Shown here piece after piece: positions 43,301-50,215 of a stretch of 64,000 nucleotides of DNA. Both the position numbers and the translations under genes were made by a program. How positions within the stretch are numbered: the first letter of the stretch is position 1; the number at the start of each line of letters is the position of its first letter. Origin of the DNA: Vespula vulgaris (Eukaryota > Arthropoda > Insecta > Hymenoptera > Vespidae). The stretch covers positions 2,798,274 to 2,862,273 of the forward strand of contig NC_066593.1 of the NCBI RefSeq assembly GCF_905475345.1, given 5' to 3'. The notes under the pieces were generated by a model. It did no database searches. It was not told the origin of the DNA and was given only the letters and a program-made list of their open reading frames with translations.

Positions 43301-45562
43301 ATGTTTTATAATTATGACGAAAGGATATAAAATGCGAAAAGTACTGTTAACTGATTAACATGCTTTTTTTTCTTCTTTAGAAATGTTTAGATAATTTTAA
43401 TTAAAAATTATTTGATATAATTTCTTTGAAATATATAAAATACTAAAACTATTAAATACTAAAATCAAAATACTAATATTAATAGTCATTATCGCAACTT
43501 GTTGTTATTATCAATAACTAATGAATAATTATTAAGAAATAATTATGTTCATAAAAAACGAATAACTTTATTAAGAAATAAAATAATTTATTTTTTTTTT
43601 TTTATTAAAATAATTAGACATTATTCGTGTTTTTACACAATGGTAATTCTTTTTAAATTTATTATTAATGATCTTCTAGCACGAGCACTCCATTTTTACA
43701 TTCGTAATATTTATAGCAAGAACTTTCATGAGAATATATTATTCCATTGGAACGTTCTTAGCATAAATTTTTCTCGTCACTCTTTTACAATCTTCTTGAC
43801 AATATTTTTCCTATATTTTCTGCATTTGCTATTTATTTCTACATTCTTCTCGTCCAATGTGCATCCAGCACGTTGTGGATAATCACAGACTTGTAATACT
43901 TTATTGAAATGAAGCGGGCAACCCGACCAAGATTTTGGACAATCCATTTCGAATCTAACCCCATTAGAGCACATGTAGAATTTTGAACAAGAACTCTCGT
44001 GAGCTAGAAGTACAGTAGAGTCTACCGGATCTATTAGCGGACATTGTGTCGGTATCGGATATATTGGTTTGTCACCAGGATAATAACCATTGACACAAAT
44101 CACACCGATTGATAACGCAATTATCAATTGATAACTTGCTAAAATAAAATAAAAAATAAAAATATTAATATAAAGTGAGAAAGAATATGTTAGATTAATT
44201 TTAAATTGCTCATTTATTATCTAATAAATCTTTTTTTCATTATACTTTTAAAGTGTTAATAGAAAAAATTGAAAAATTTTGTTCTGTACACAAACAGACA
44301 CGTACATTTTAATTAAAAATAATTATATATATATATTAATTATATATATATATAATTATTTTTTATCAAATATGTTCATTGGTTTTTAAATAAATTAAAT
44401 AATGATATTTTATTAAAACTTACCCGCCATTGTAATTAACTGGTTTCACCAAACTTGAAACGTTAACTGTTGCGATTAGAGCAGACAACTTTTATATATA
44501 CCCAAATCATTGATATTTATATATACAACGTATCTGCAAACATTTTATCGACTAATCTGTAGCTTGCTTATCAACCATTTTTTTTCCATTTCTGATTAAA
44601 TTCACTTCCCACAAAAAAAAGAAATGAAAGAAATGAAAAAACGAGTTTTCTCATCTAAAAAAAAAATTACTAACTTTTTCTACTTAATCGAATAATAAAA
44701 TATAAAAATTTTTGCCAACTATTATTAAAAATAAATATATATTTCATTGAAACCACTTCTATTTCAATAATACAAAACAGTATTAAATATTTTGATTAAA
44801 GAAAAACTTTCGTTAATCAAAGCATTTTACGTTTGCTTTGGACAATTCCATCAATGAGTAACAAGCTCGTCGAACAACAATGTCAGCTTGTGGTTTATGT
44901 CCAAGCGATTTCCCCAATTAAATTTTCAACGAGACAATTGATCGGTATGTTTACGTCATACCTTCGTCCCATGCCTGATTAATAATTCAAATTGTCAATG
45001 ACACCGAATATAACAGAACTTAAACTCGTATTATAATATAATTAAAATAATTTTTCTTGGGAATATTATGATACTTTTTTATTTCTTTTTATATTTTCTT
45101 TTCTCCTTTATCTAATTTAGATCCAATTAAACAAGCAAAATTTTTCTATGTAATAAATTATATAAAATATTTCTTACATATCTATGTAGTTAAGTACCTA
45201 TATACATAATTCAGTCGAATAATATCATGCCAGTCGCTGAATGATTCATATTTACATATGATTTTCACAGTGCAGACAGATTTATTATCTGGAATATTGC
45301 ACGATACCAAGATAGCTTTCTACGATTAAATTATCGCTGTCGGAAGTCGATATTAAATTTTCGTCGTTGATAATATAACCGGACGTCGTAACGCGTTAAA
45401 ATAATCTCCTTTTGTATCCCATATTTCAAATTGTCGTAATACATACTTCGCTTACAATTAATCCGATAAATACATTTTGATTTCGCGTATATTTCTTCGA
45501 TCGTATAGTATTAAATAACGAATCGAAAATGTAATAACGATGCTCGTCCAGTTCGAACGAAT

Positions 45563-45613
<51 letters not shown>

Positions 45614-48128
45614 AGAATTTTTTAAAATTGAATATTTCAATTAAATAAAAATATAAACGTTCAGAAAAAGAATGCAAGAAAAAATGATTACTCTATGAAC
45701 AATAAAAAAAAATATTAAAATGATTCTTGCTATCGTCGTTCATTGATTCATCTATCGTCGTATGGCTTTTTATAAGCTAATAAAAAAAGATAACTTTTAT
45801 ATATTTTTTTTCTTCTTTTTATTTTTTGTTTTTTTTTCTTTTTTAGGAATGAGGCCAAAAGTAAAAAATCATTATCGAGCTCATCAGCTTTCTGTTTGGC
45901 TACGACTCGTACCGGAACTTCATCGTGCTGGAATGGAAGACGTTGATTCGAGACACAATCTTTTCCGAGGACACGCCGATCCAAGTCTTTATGATGGTTT
46001 GGTCAGGCCAGATCCTTTGAGTAGAATCACCGAAGAATTTAAAAGAAAGAATATAAGCACTGAACCACCTACCACAACCGACTACAGCATAACCACGTGT
46101 GTCAGTCTTATTCAAAGCACAAATCTTCAAAATGTGCACAACGCCAGCACCGATACTTTGGCGAGTCTCGATGCAACTGGGTAATCTATCGCATTTAATT
46201 GAACGAATTATATAAAAAATAACAGAAGAACGAGAGACGTACCATCACGTATTTAAAATTTATAATTTATAATAAATCCAATTAACACAGATGATAGATC
46301 GAACGAAATTTTGTTTTACAAATTTCTTTAAAAGAAATATGCGCAGTTATGAATTTATTGTATGAAATATTTCAGACGTTACTTACTTTGTTATTTTTTT
46401 CTTTCTTTTTTTTTTTTTTAATATCTATCGATTTTAGACGATTTTTATAAACGTCGCTATTTAAATATCAATGTAAAAAAAAAAAAATTATAATGTAACA
46501 TATCAATGACGGTACAACGTGAAAGTTATAATAAGCACTGATATCATCGATAATAATAATAATTCGAAAAGAAAAAAAAAAAACAAGAAATTGCTAAGTT
46601 CGAGAACACTATAAAATCTAGCCACTTCTTTTCTAATCTTATAGATACGCTGCATATTCTACGGCATTAAGCGTAACGATAGCGATCGGCTGTAGTCTGC
46701 TTATACTGAACGTCCTCATATTTGCTGGTGTCTATTATCAGCGAGACAAGACGAGACTCGAGGTCAAGAGCCTCCAGCAGCAACAGATGTTGAATCAACA
46801 GTGTGGACCGCGCGGTTTCACGGAGTTGAAACAACCACCCTCGTCACATTCACATTTTCCTGGTAGTGGTCAAGTTATCGTTGACGTTGAAAATGAAATG
46901 CTCAGAAGGTAAATCGTAAAATTTGCAGAGAAAATAAATCAATATATTTTTCATTTTCTTTCATTATTTAGTATCTCTATAATTTATCGAATATTTTTTT
47001 ATATAGGTTTAAATTAAATTTTTATTGTAATATATCTTGATTGATCTTCTTGCAAGATATATATTTAGATCTTATATAAACTGTTTATAGTAGCTAATCG
47101 TATATATATATAACTAACTTGATTTTATCGTAAACATATAAAGAAGAACTTTTTTTATTCTATATTTTAAATCTTATATCTTGATTTTCTTTTATATCAT
47201 TAGATTAATTAACACTTATTTTTCTTCGAAAAATTTGTCAAAAGAAAAACGGATAGGAAACAAAAATGTTGTATAATAATTTTCTTTCTCTATTCCCTTT
47301 AGAAACGTGATGAAAGGGCCTCCGAACGAGCCTAACACTTTACAAGGCACACACACCCTGCCGCATCAACATCATTATCAAAAGCAACATCAGCAACAAC
47401 ACGCTACGCTTCCTCGTGCTTCGGTCATGCAGGACATGAACGCGCAAACTCAAGTGAGTCAAGAAACTGTTATAAAAAATGGATCCTATAGAATGCATAA
47501 TATAATACGTAGATATATATGTATCAGGGCAAGCGTAAAAAAAAACATTTTTTTAAAAAAGAACATTTTACAAAAAAACTTCTTCATCAAATCGCAAGAA
47601 ATAATAAGCAAAAACAAATAAATAATTTTGTTTTACTCGAAAAGAAAATTGTTGTCTTAAAAAGAAAAAAAATATATAGAATGTCCTTTTTACATATTTC
47701 TCGCTACTTTGCAAATACCATAATAATAAAATAAAATTGAAAAAAAAAGTATAGTCCTGGTTGAAATCTTTCGGATGCTTCGCTGTGAGAAAACGAGTAA
47801 AAGGAAAAAGAAAAGTTTTGCGTTTCACTTTACAACGACGTTCTTAGCATATCCGAAGAAGTTTTCGAATTCCTTGAACGAACCGGTGAAACTCGTTTCT
47901 TGTTAACCCTCTATAACCTAATTTATTTTCCTACCAACCCCACCCACTCAATAAAAAGAAATTATAAAATATTTGAAACTTGTAACTTATTTCTTATAAC
48001 TTAGCAAGGATTAACTTTCGCATATTAATCGATAATTCATTTTCTAAGTGAAAAAAAGAAAAGAAATAAATAAAGCGAATAAAATAAAGCTTGACACTTG
48101 TGACTCTAAAAATACGATAACACGTTTC

Positions 48129-48174
<46 letters not shown>

Positions 48175-48567
48175 AAAAATAAGTTGTAAATTTGAATATC
48201 ATGAAAAAAGACGCAGCGTAATTTCTATATAAAATAATAATAAAAATGTTGAGATAATAATACAAATTTTTCATCAACTTAAGTATCAAAAACGAAAGTG
48301 AGATATGCAATTGACAGTATTATTACTCGACTGTCGATGCGTCTGACATTTTTTAAAAAGAAGAGAAAAATATTAAGGACTTGCCATATCTTTCGTTTTT
48401 GTTTCTTCTTTTTTTAGGGACCACCGAATGGATCCATACATCTTACAGTACCACGTGCTCCACCACCACCCCGTGCGAAGAGTCCTCCAGAAAATCAACC
48501 CCTTCTGCAGAGTACAACCGTCTCGAGTCGTGTCTCGCAAGCAACGATGAGCGAAATGCGAGTCTGA
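2674..48567 (+). CDS. Nlg: Neuroligin, 3' nine coding exons (5' end outside the window)
   Basis: Neuroligins are postsynaptic type I membrane adhesion proteins whose catalytically inactive cholinesterase-like ectodomain binds presynaptic neurexins. Nine exons (2674-2983, 3445-3652, 4841-5095, 19473-19624, 36406-36533, 45847-46180, 46645-46908, 47303-47453, 48418-48567) have AG/GT borders. Their phases chain without a break: two bases to finish a codon, then phases 2,0,0,2,1,2,2,0, then TGA. They encode about 649 residues. The order is: second half of the esterase fold (LLSGSALSSWAV, GSVHGEELPFVFG, NFARTGNPN), a Ser/Thr-rich stalk, one membrane helix, a Gln/His-rich tail and the C-terminus EMRV. 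The esterase His equivalent (VHGEE) is present. The nucleophile-elbow exon is not in this window, so loss of the catalytic Ser cannot be checked. Which insect neuroligin paralogue this is cannot be decided by eye. Two other genes sit antisense in its introns. Confidence 0.93.
3445..3652 (+). CDS. Nlg: Neuroligin exon B
   Basis: The acceptor is atatttttcag and the donor follows tttatacg before gttaga. One base completes the split Gly codon from the previous exon. The next 69 codons include NNKYDLLFGVTTSEALW, the neuroligin form of the esterase 'G-x-x-x-x-E' strand that precedes the acidic residue region, then KDVHQGFEGERRDRIIRTYV. The exon ends in phase 0 after EIFYT. Confidence 0.92.
4841..5095 (+). 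CDS. Nlg: Neuroligin exon C
   Basis: The acceptor is atttttctag and the donor is ccacag before gtaggt. It has 85 whole codons in phase 0: VVNEYSDWERTVQHPVNTKD, then the helix ALSDAQFVAPLVQTGD, and the strand TFFYVFDYQMKDGDYPQ that leads into the His-containing loop of the next exon. The reverse strand also stays open here, but only as a shadow of this exon. Confidence 0.92.
5792..5834. repeat. (CT)n microsatellite
   Basis: About 21 units, preceded by CTGT repeats. Confidence 0.95.
7992..8147 (+). other. Possible alternative terminal exon in the first large neuroligin intron
   Basis: A good acceptor (cctttctttatgactaccgcag) is followed at once by an open frame in phase 0, the phase in which exon C ends. 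It gives 51 codons (AFSSSFHPLIFFTELIKDEY, then GLMSAEKDPPCKN) to TGA at 8145-8147. If used, it would truncate the ectodomain. No conserved motif supports it. Confidence 0.15.
8292..8333. repeat. (TA)n microsatellite
   Basis: About 20 units. A second similar run lies at 8563-8599. Confidence 0.95.
10854..10978. repeat. CTT/CTA pyrimidine triplet repeat
   Basis: Imperfect CTTCTA, CTTCTT and CTTCGT units. All open frames across it are Leu- or Phe-rich repeat translations. Confidence 0.9.
12090..12132. repeat. (CT)n microsatellite
   Basis: About 21 units with one TTT interruption. Confidence 0.95.
12456..12540. repeat. (CTA)n changing to (CCA)n and (ATC)n
   Basis: Imperfect trinucleotide tract whose unit drifts from CTA through CCA to ATC. 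Confidence 0.9.
14050..14301 (-). other. Unassigned minus-strand ORF with balanced composition
   Basis: It has 83 codons beginning at an ATG. The segment NDYCLSKLEVEILIETLVLD then YKDFGAMVDGLFLIADAHLA lacks the low-complexity character of most intronic frames here. It has no recognised family, flanking splice sites or repeat borders. It could be a transposon scrap or chance. Confidence 0.15.
19473..19624 (+). CDS. Nlg: Neuroligin exon D (esterase His loop)
   Basis: The exon lies after a 14.4 kb intron. The acceptor is actgctttgcag and the donor is gaccgg before gtaagt. It encodes KMGSVHGEELPFVFGAALVD and then FPRNYTRSEMALSESIIQYF and NFARTG. The HGEELPFVFG motif corresponds to the segment holding the catalytic histidine of acetylcholinesterase (HGYEIEFVFG in that family), and this His is retained here. 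NYT is a possible N-glycosylation site. Confidence 0.93.
23552..23609. repeat. (TA)n microsatellite
   Basis: About 21 AT units, then a short CATA section and further TA. Confidence 0.92.
24143..24231. repeat. (GA)n purine tract
   Basis: GA units mixed with AAAGA on the + strand. Confidence 0.9.
24560..24636. repeat. (AAT)n followed by (ATG)n
   Basis: A clean switch from AAT to ATG units at about 24605. Confidence 0.93.
25450..25525. repeat. (CT)n microsatellite
   Basis: About 37 units, one of the longest pure CT runs in the window. Confidence 0.96.
26888..26925. repeat. (TA)n microsatellite
   Basis: About 18 units. Confidence 0.93.
27875..27931. repeat. (GT)n-(AT)n compound microsatellite
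   Basis: Six GT units pass directly into about 21 AT units. Confidence 0.93.
28258..28420. repeat. Inverted (TC)n ... (GA)n tracts
   Basis: A CT-rich tract (28258-28340) is followed by a GA-rich tract (28359-28420). They are largely complementary and could fold into a long hairpin with a loop around ccattatgcatacctag. Confidence 0.8.
28684..28893 (-). pseudogene. Decayed duplicate of the ppk first exon
   Basis: The minus-strand translation MKYDYLPPPFSYIQSLKRSL then NEYFLENSLHDVLQYF lines up with exon 1 of the intact channel (MKCKYFPSLSHMRNSFKRSS then KEYLLENNLHGVPYF) with one extra codon. The His-Gly gating pair has become His-Asp. Where the intact exon has GAAAG-GTAAAA, this copy reads TATAATTAATA, so the donor GT is gone and a stop follows. 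No further channel exons are seen between this copy and 28400. It lies about 0.5 kb beyond the 3' end of the intact gene, in the same orientation, so it looks like the remnant of a tandem duplication. Confidence 0.75.
28915..28955 (-). promoter_or_regulatory. Conserved noncoding block upstream of the decayed exon
   Basis: A 41-base block (aaaaatcgatttgtacgg, then tgaaaagcgcatgcgacg, then cgtaa) matches 31347-31387 at 39 of 41 positions. It sits just upstream of the exon copy, where a promoter or 5' UTR would be. It contains ATCGAT and the palindrome GCATGC. Confidence 0.5.
29396..30122 (-). CDS. ppk-like channel exon 5 (Cys-rich loop, second helix)
   Basis: The acceptor is TTTCTTTGTAG. It has 241 codons and a stop. 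It holds the conserved cysteine pattern (QCHYNKAQWSYNNCRLNCLA, KKCNCLPW, DCKCILPCNF), then YMDLVVSFGGIAGLFLGYSL with the selectivity-filter residues and the second membrane helix. The cytoplasmic tail is basic. The open frame extends slightly upstream of the acceptor, but that part is intron. Confidence 0.9.
29396..31170 (-). CDS. Pickpocket-type DEG/ENaC sodium channel, five exons
   Basis: The degenerin/ENaC family forms trimeric sodium channels with two membrane helices per subunit. The insect pickpocket branch serves in sensory neurons, trachea and other tissues. Exons on the minus strand are 31037-31170, 30748-30940, 30477-30637, 30223-30366 and 29396-30122. All have AG/GT borders and compatible phases, giving 452 residues, a normal length for the group. 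Features in order: His-Gly gating motif at residues 30-31; first helix about 46-67; FPQLFLC after it at about 90-96; GICCKFN at about 181-187; a cysteine-rich region about 261-325 (CLPW, CKCILPC); second helix about 368-398 with GLFLGYSLLTSFE, whose G-Y-S fits the family G/S-x-S selectivity filter. It lies antisense inside the largest neuroligin intron. An earlier in-frame ATG is not apparent, so the start at 31170 is the best visible choice. Subfamily and physiological role are not assignable. Confidence 0.88.
30223..30366 (-). CDS. ppk-like channel exon 4 (GICCKFN motif)
   Basis: The acceptor is CTTTTTTTCAG and the donor is CATTAAA before GTGATA. It encodes NKRNIRGKDFRKVVTPAGIC followed by CKFNFSKTIL. 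The G-x-C-x-x-F-N motif is characteristic of insect pickpocket proteins. It ends in phase 2, and the first base of the next exon completes a Lys codon. Confidence 0.85.
30477..30637 (-). CDS. ppk-like channel exon 3 (extracellular finger)
   Basis: The acceptor is AACGTATAG and the donor is GTCAT before GTGAGT. It has 53 codons, mostly charged and helical (YEKIYEWKWDEKISDEIQEK, QQWTPRCDAIL), and ends in phase 2. It belongs to the extracellular region between the two helices. Confidence 0.82.
30748..30940 (-). CDS. ppk-like channel exon 2 (first membrane helix)
   Basis: The acceptor is TTCTCTTTAG and the donor is AACGGG before GTATGA. It completes the Arg codon, then encodes GLWFLLTIASIVITIVTIIT, the first transmembrane helix. 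The post-helix motif FFPQLFLCFEG (family pattern FPAVTIC-like) and NVS, a possible glycosylation site, follow. It ends in phase 0. Confidence 0.88.
31037..31170 (-). CDS. ppk-like channel exon 1 (His-Gly motif)
   Basis: It runs from the ATG to the donor GAAAG before GTAAAA. It encodes a basic N-terminus (SFKRSSKEYLLENNLHGVPY) with the His-Gly pair that controls gating in DEG/ENaC channels. It ends in phase 2. A related but damaged copy lies at 28684-28893. Confidence 0.85.
31347..31387 (-). promoter_or_regulatory. Conserved noncoding block upstream of ppk exon 1
   Basis: Partner of 28915-28955, differing at two bases. It lies about 180 bases upstream of the chosen start codon of the intact channel gene. 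The identity is higher than in the adjoining exon copies, which suggests a promoter or regulatory element. Immediately downstream on the minus strand a T-rich tract ends in ACAG, so an untranslated first exon is also possible. Confidence 0.5.
32352..32411. repeat. (CT)n microsatellite
   Basis: About 28 units. A shorter run follows at 32558-32585. Confidence 0.95.
34052..34079. repeat. (CT)n microsatellite
   Basis: About 14 units. Confidence 0.92.
35390..35451. repeat. (CT)n microsatellite
   Basis: About 31 uninterrupted units. Confidence 0.96.
36010..36090. repeat. (TATG)n tetranucleotide repeat
   Basis: About 20 units with two TTTA interruptions. Open frames on both strands (Met-Tyr-Val-Cys or Thr-Tyr-Ile-His repeats) are artefacts of it. 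Confidence 0.95.
36406..36533 (+). CDS. Nlg: Neuroligin exon E
   Basis: The acceptor is tttttccttttcag and the donor is gaaattg before gtaagt. It completes ARTG-NPN, the esterase 'TG(N/D)PN' motif, then encodes a charged loop and SLTWDQYDPVHQKYLEIG, the usual end of the neuroligin esterase fold. It ends in phase 1. The same frame stays open for 127 codons past this donor (see the separate entry at 36534-36919). Confidence 0.92.
36534..36919 (+). other. Open frame continuing past neuroligin exon E, with a membrane-helix-like segment
   Basis: The exon E frame stays open for 127 codons beyond the donor and stops at 36917-36919. The first part is a T-run translation (poly-Phe). The later part is less AT-biased and encodes GKADG, then VLVSAILIMLAMLLNVCMYV (36767-36826), then WIDRRNSCYIELTSS. 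That is a hydrophobic helix followed by basic residues, as at a membrane stop-transfer site. Retention of this intron would give a neuroligin with a different helix and a short tail without the EMRV end. No good acceptor in the required phase was found, so cassette use is doubtful. Confidence 0.25.
37678..37711. repeat. (GA)n microsatellite
   Basis: About 16 units. Confidence 0.93.
38123..38160. repeat. Perfect 16-bp hairpin
   Basis: ATTACTATTGTTAATA (38123-38138) and its exact reverse complement (38145-38160) flank the loop TTAGTT. More ATT repeats follow. Confidence 0.8.
38591..38941 (-). CDS. Hypothetical ORF with N-terminal hydrophobic segment
   Basis: It begins at an ATG and runs 116 codons: MKSTSRRSSDVSKLLIFFIY then MLVSFFSVYLFIKRK, a signal-anchor-like start. 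A mixed-composition stretch (LLDHEIAIVTKEVYLFAKLL) follows, and the end is low-complexity Tyr/Lys-rich. The reverse frame is also open, so chance is quite possible. It lies downstream of the minus-strand candidate exon at 39239-39362, but no link between them is shown. Confidence 0.15.
   Translation of the reverse strand: MKSTSRRSSDVSKLLIFFIYMLVSFFSVYLFIKRKLLILDLLDHEIAIVTKEVYLFAKLLTKQLVTFNSFDITNRKTNVYCIPYVYVCIYTHAYLYTMRKRKMKIKKRRKTFQLSR
39239..39362 (-). CDS. Candidate terminal exon of an unrecognised small membrane protein
   Basis: After an acceptor-like TTTTACATTTAATGCAG, one base and 40 codons end in TAA. The translation begins PVPIIAFIIVWLFFYH, a hydrophobic helix-length stretch. It continues with STQKLPKDEE and VCNVSTAAHVTRNI, a polar tail. 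Base composition is less AT-rich than the surrounding intron. No upstream exon was located, and the family is not recognised. Confidence 0.27.
42695..42742. repeat. (AAAC/GAAC)n tetranucleotide repeat
   Basis: About 12 units in which AAAC and GAAC alternate irregularly. Confidence 0.92.
43658..43663 (-). terminator. Candidate poly(A) signal of the peritrophin-like gene
   Basis: The minus strand reads AATAAA about 115 bases after the stop codon at 43777. Similar hexamers occur further on, so usage is uncertain. Confidence 0.35.
43777..44430 (-). CDS. Secreted peritrophin-like protein, one chitin-binding domain
   Basis: Exon 1 (44424-44430) holds only ATGGCGG and is followed by GTAAGT. Exon 2 (43777-44138) follows a T-rich acceptor ending TTTTAG. 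Together they give 122 residues. MAASYQLIIALSIGVICVNG is a clear signal peptide. One peritrophin-A (CBM14) domain follows: TQC, SSC-SKFYMC, DC, LHFNKVLQVCDYP and AGC match the family spacing and its 'hFN...QVCD.P..AGC' signature. There is one additional Cys (WSGCP) before LHFN and another in a basic Lys-rich tail. Such proteins bind chitin in the gut peritrophic matrix or cuticle; which applies here is not visible. It is nested antisense in a neuroligin intron. Confidence 0.87.
44315..44363. repeat. Perfect AT-rich hairpin in the peritrophin intron
   Basis: Arms 44315-44336 and 44342-44363 are exact reverse complements (22 bases: AAAAATAATT then alternating AT), with a 5-base loop. It lies in the single intron of the peritrophin-like gene. 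Confidence 0.75.
44490..44500 (-). promoter_or_regulatory. TATA box of the peritrophin-like gene
   Basis: The minus strand reads GGGTATATATAAAAG, 60-70 bases upstream of the start codon. A start about 25-30 bases downstream, near CGCAACAGTTAACG, would leave a short 5' UTR. This is a strong TATA match in a sensible place, but AT-rich sequence makes chance matches common. Confidence 0.55.
44511..45846. other. Neuroligin intron between the peritrophin gene and exon F
   Basis: AT-rich with a (TA)n run at 45566-45612 and no gene signal. The upstream promoter region of the peritrophin-like gene would lie at its left end. Confidence 0.6.
45566..45612. repeat. (TA)n microsatellite
   Basis: About 22 units, 235 bases before neuroligin exon F. 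Confidence 0.95.
45847..46180 (+). CDS. Nlg: Neuroligin exon F (end of ectodomain and stalk)
   Basis: The acceptor is a long T run ending ttttttag, and the donor is caactgg before gtaatc. It encodes GMRPKVKNHYRAHQLSVWLR then LVPELHRAGMEDV, the conserved end of the neuroligin ectodomain. An extracellular stalk rich in Thr/Ser/Pro follows (NISTEPPTTTDYSITTC, with NIS and NAS as possible N-glycosylation sites). It ends in phase 2. Confidence 0.92.
46645..46908 (+). CDS. Nlg: Neuroligin exon G (transmembrane helix)
   Basis: The acceptor is cttatag and the donor is ctcagaag before gtaaat. The hydrophobic segment at about 46664-46738 (ALSVTIAIGCSLLILNVLIF then AGVYY) is the single membrane helix. 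It is followed by the basic stop-transfer sequence QRDKTRLEVK, so the C-terminus is cytoplasmic. The cytoplasmic part has a Gln run (LQQQQMLNQQC) and the acidic stretch VIVDVENEMLRR. Confidence 0.93.
47303..47453 (+). CDS. Nlg: Neuroligin exon H (Gln/His-rich tail)
   Basis: The acceptor is attccctttag and the donor is actcaa before gtgagt. One base completes the Arg codon, then fifty codons follow in phase 0. These include LPHQHHYQKQHQQQHATLPR, a low-complexity Gln/His stretch, and MQDMNAQTQ. It lies between the membrane helix and the terminal exon. Confidence 0.9.
47454..48417. other. Last neuroligin intron
   Basis: AT-rich with a (TA)n run at 48131-48172. Open frames here are low-complexity or A-run translations. 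Confidence 0.7.
48131..48172. repeat. (AT)n microsatellite
   Basis: 21 units in the last neuroligin intron. Confidence 0.95.
48418..48567 (+). CDS. Nlg: Neuroligin exon I (Pro-rich C-terminus, stop)
   Basis: The acceptor is cttcttttttttag. It has 49 codons and a TGA at 48565-48567. The sequence is Pro-rich (VPRAPPPPRAKSPPENQPLL) and ends SQATMSEMRV. A hydrophobic last residue with Met at -2 looks like a PDZ ligand of the hydrophobic-x-hydrophobic type. A different frame is also open across the exon, but only the phase-0 frame continues from exon H. Confidence 0.9.
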   Translation, partial: GPPNGSIHLTVPRAPPPPRAKSPPENQPLLQSTTVSSRVSQATMSEMRV

Positions 48568-49260
48568 TGCTTAGACCCCCCTCCAAAGCCGGTCGTCCCG
48601 GACGTTCTAACGGCGTCGACCTTGCTCTAAATCTCCTTGTCTAATAAAATTACTAACAATATACAACAGTATATAAAGACGAGAGGAGATGGGAGGGGGG
48701 AAGAGAGAAACGTCCGAAACTATTCTATGTACTTTCATGCCCTAAACGCTTCGCGTCTTCCTTTTTAATATAAATGGAAGGGGGAAGAAAAAAAAGAAAG
48801 AAAGAAGAAAAAGAAAAAAGAAATATAACTCGAGTCGCGTTTTCAACGATCATATTTTTGATCGATTAAAGAACTAACGATCCGCGATAAATTATATAAG
48901 CATCGATCGAATTCTCATCGATCATTTACTTAGATGATTCGAAGTCCGAATTTGGCCGAAATGGAAGAACAATCAAACTAACAATTAGCCAAGATCTTTT
49001 CTCTCTGTAATTATTAGATAAATTATATCGGGTGAATCAATAATATTTCTAATTTTCTTATACCTTTCAATGATATCATTCGGAAGCGACGATTGAAATC
49101 GAAGTACGGTGTAATACGTTGTGTAATAAATGAAACGTCTTTGATTATTTTGTATTTTAAAGTCGGTAATGAAATTATTGAATCACCATGTATAATTTAA
49201 CGTTTACCTATATTGAATAAAGTCTGTTCAAATGTGTATACGTGTATACGCGAAGATTAT
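48568..49260 (+). other. Neuroligin 3' UTR with candidate poly(A) signals
   Basis: Noncoding sequence follows the stop. AATAAA occurs at 48643-48648, 76 bases after the stop, and again at 49216-49221. The second has a GT-rich stretch (gtctgttc, aaatgtgtatacgtg) just after it, as expected of a cleavage region. Which site is used, and whether transcripts extend further, is not decidable from sequence. Confidence 0.55.
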
Positions 49261-50134
49261 CAAGATTTATTCATGAAACGAGAGAATTTTTTTAGACGAA
49301 AATTACTTTGTTTAAAAGAATATATATATATATACACACGTACACACAAAATATATAAATAAAATACATAGAGTTCTGTTAAAACAAAAAAGAAAAAGAA
49401 AAAAGAAAGAGAGAAAATAATAATAATAATAATAATAATACAAGAATAAAAATAAATAAAATTTAAATCCGTCACATCGCATATTTCCCTCGAGAAATCG
49501 AGAACACTGTTTTCTTTTCAAACAATTCTTTCGTATTTTGAATAACTTAAGAAATAAAATATGTATAAAATACGTGTATACTCTTTGAAACAGGATATAT
49601 ACCGTGTAGGTATTAACGATAAGAAGGAGAGATGGATCTTCAAAGAGGCGAACGAACGATCAAAAGAATAAGAATAAGGATATGGAAAAGAGAAAGAGAA
49701 AGAGAAAGATATAAAAAAAAAGACATAAATAAAAAAGAAATAAGTAAATGAATAAAAAATAAATAAAGAAATAAATAAAGAAATAAATAAAAAAAGATTA
49801 AGAAAGAGAAAAAAAAAGGTAAACATGAAGAAGAAGCTCGTGTATAAATTACTAATCCACCACGATGTTAGATGTTCCTTGTACATACATAACGTAACAC
49901 TTTATACCGTAAACCCGCCAAAGTTTGCTACTTTCTAAGAAGAAAAACGTGGAAGAATAAAAGAGGAATAAGCGAAGAAGAAAAACTTCGCTAACGCGTA
50001 TCGTTTCTTCATCCGTATTTTGTTTCTACATTTAAGAATGCTCGAACGAGTGCGTATGCTCGTGTACGCGTGTGGGTGTGCGAGTAACGCTCAAGATGGA
50101 CAGAATAGAAAGAGAGAAAAAGAGAAAGAGAGAA

Positions 50135-50147
50135 TGTGTGTGCGTGT

Positions 50148-50197
<50 letters not shown>

Positions 50198-50215
50198 AAG
50201 ATGAAGAGAGAGAGC
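50135..50215. repeat. (GT)n-(GA)n compound microsatellite
   Basis: GT units interrupted by CG and AT pass into GA units. Confidence 0.92.

Larger units (their letters stand above)
36920..43650. other. Neuroligin intron before the peritrophin-like gene
   Basis: Apart from the weak minus-strand candidates at 38591-38941 and 39239-39362, nothing is assignable. It holds a GC-richer pyrimidine-biased patch at 38221-38470, a perfect hairpin at 38123-38160 and an AAAC/GAAC repeat at 42695-42742. Confidence 0.55.

Noticed and set aside
45900..46139. Minus-strand ORF over neuroligin exon F
   Set aside because: Shadow of the + strand exon.
48381..48644. 87-codon ORF over the last neuroligin exon
   Set aside because: It is out of frame with the exon chain. 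The frame ending EMRV is the one continued from exon H.
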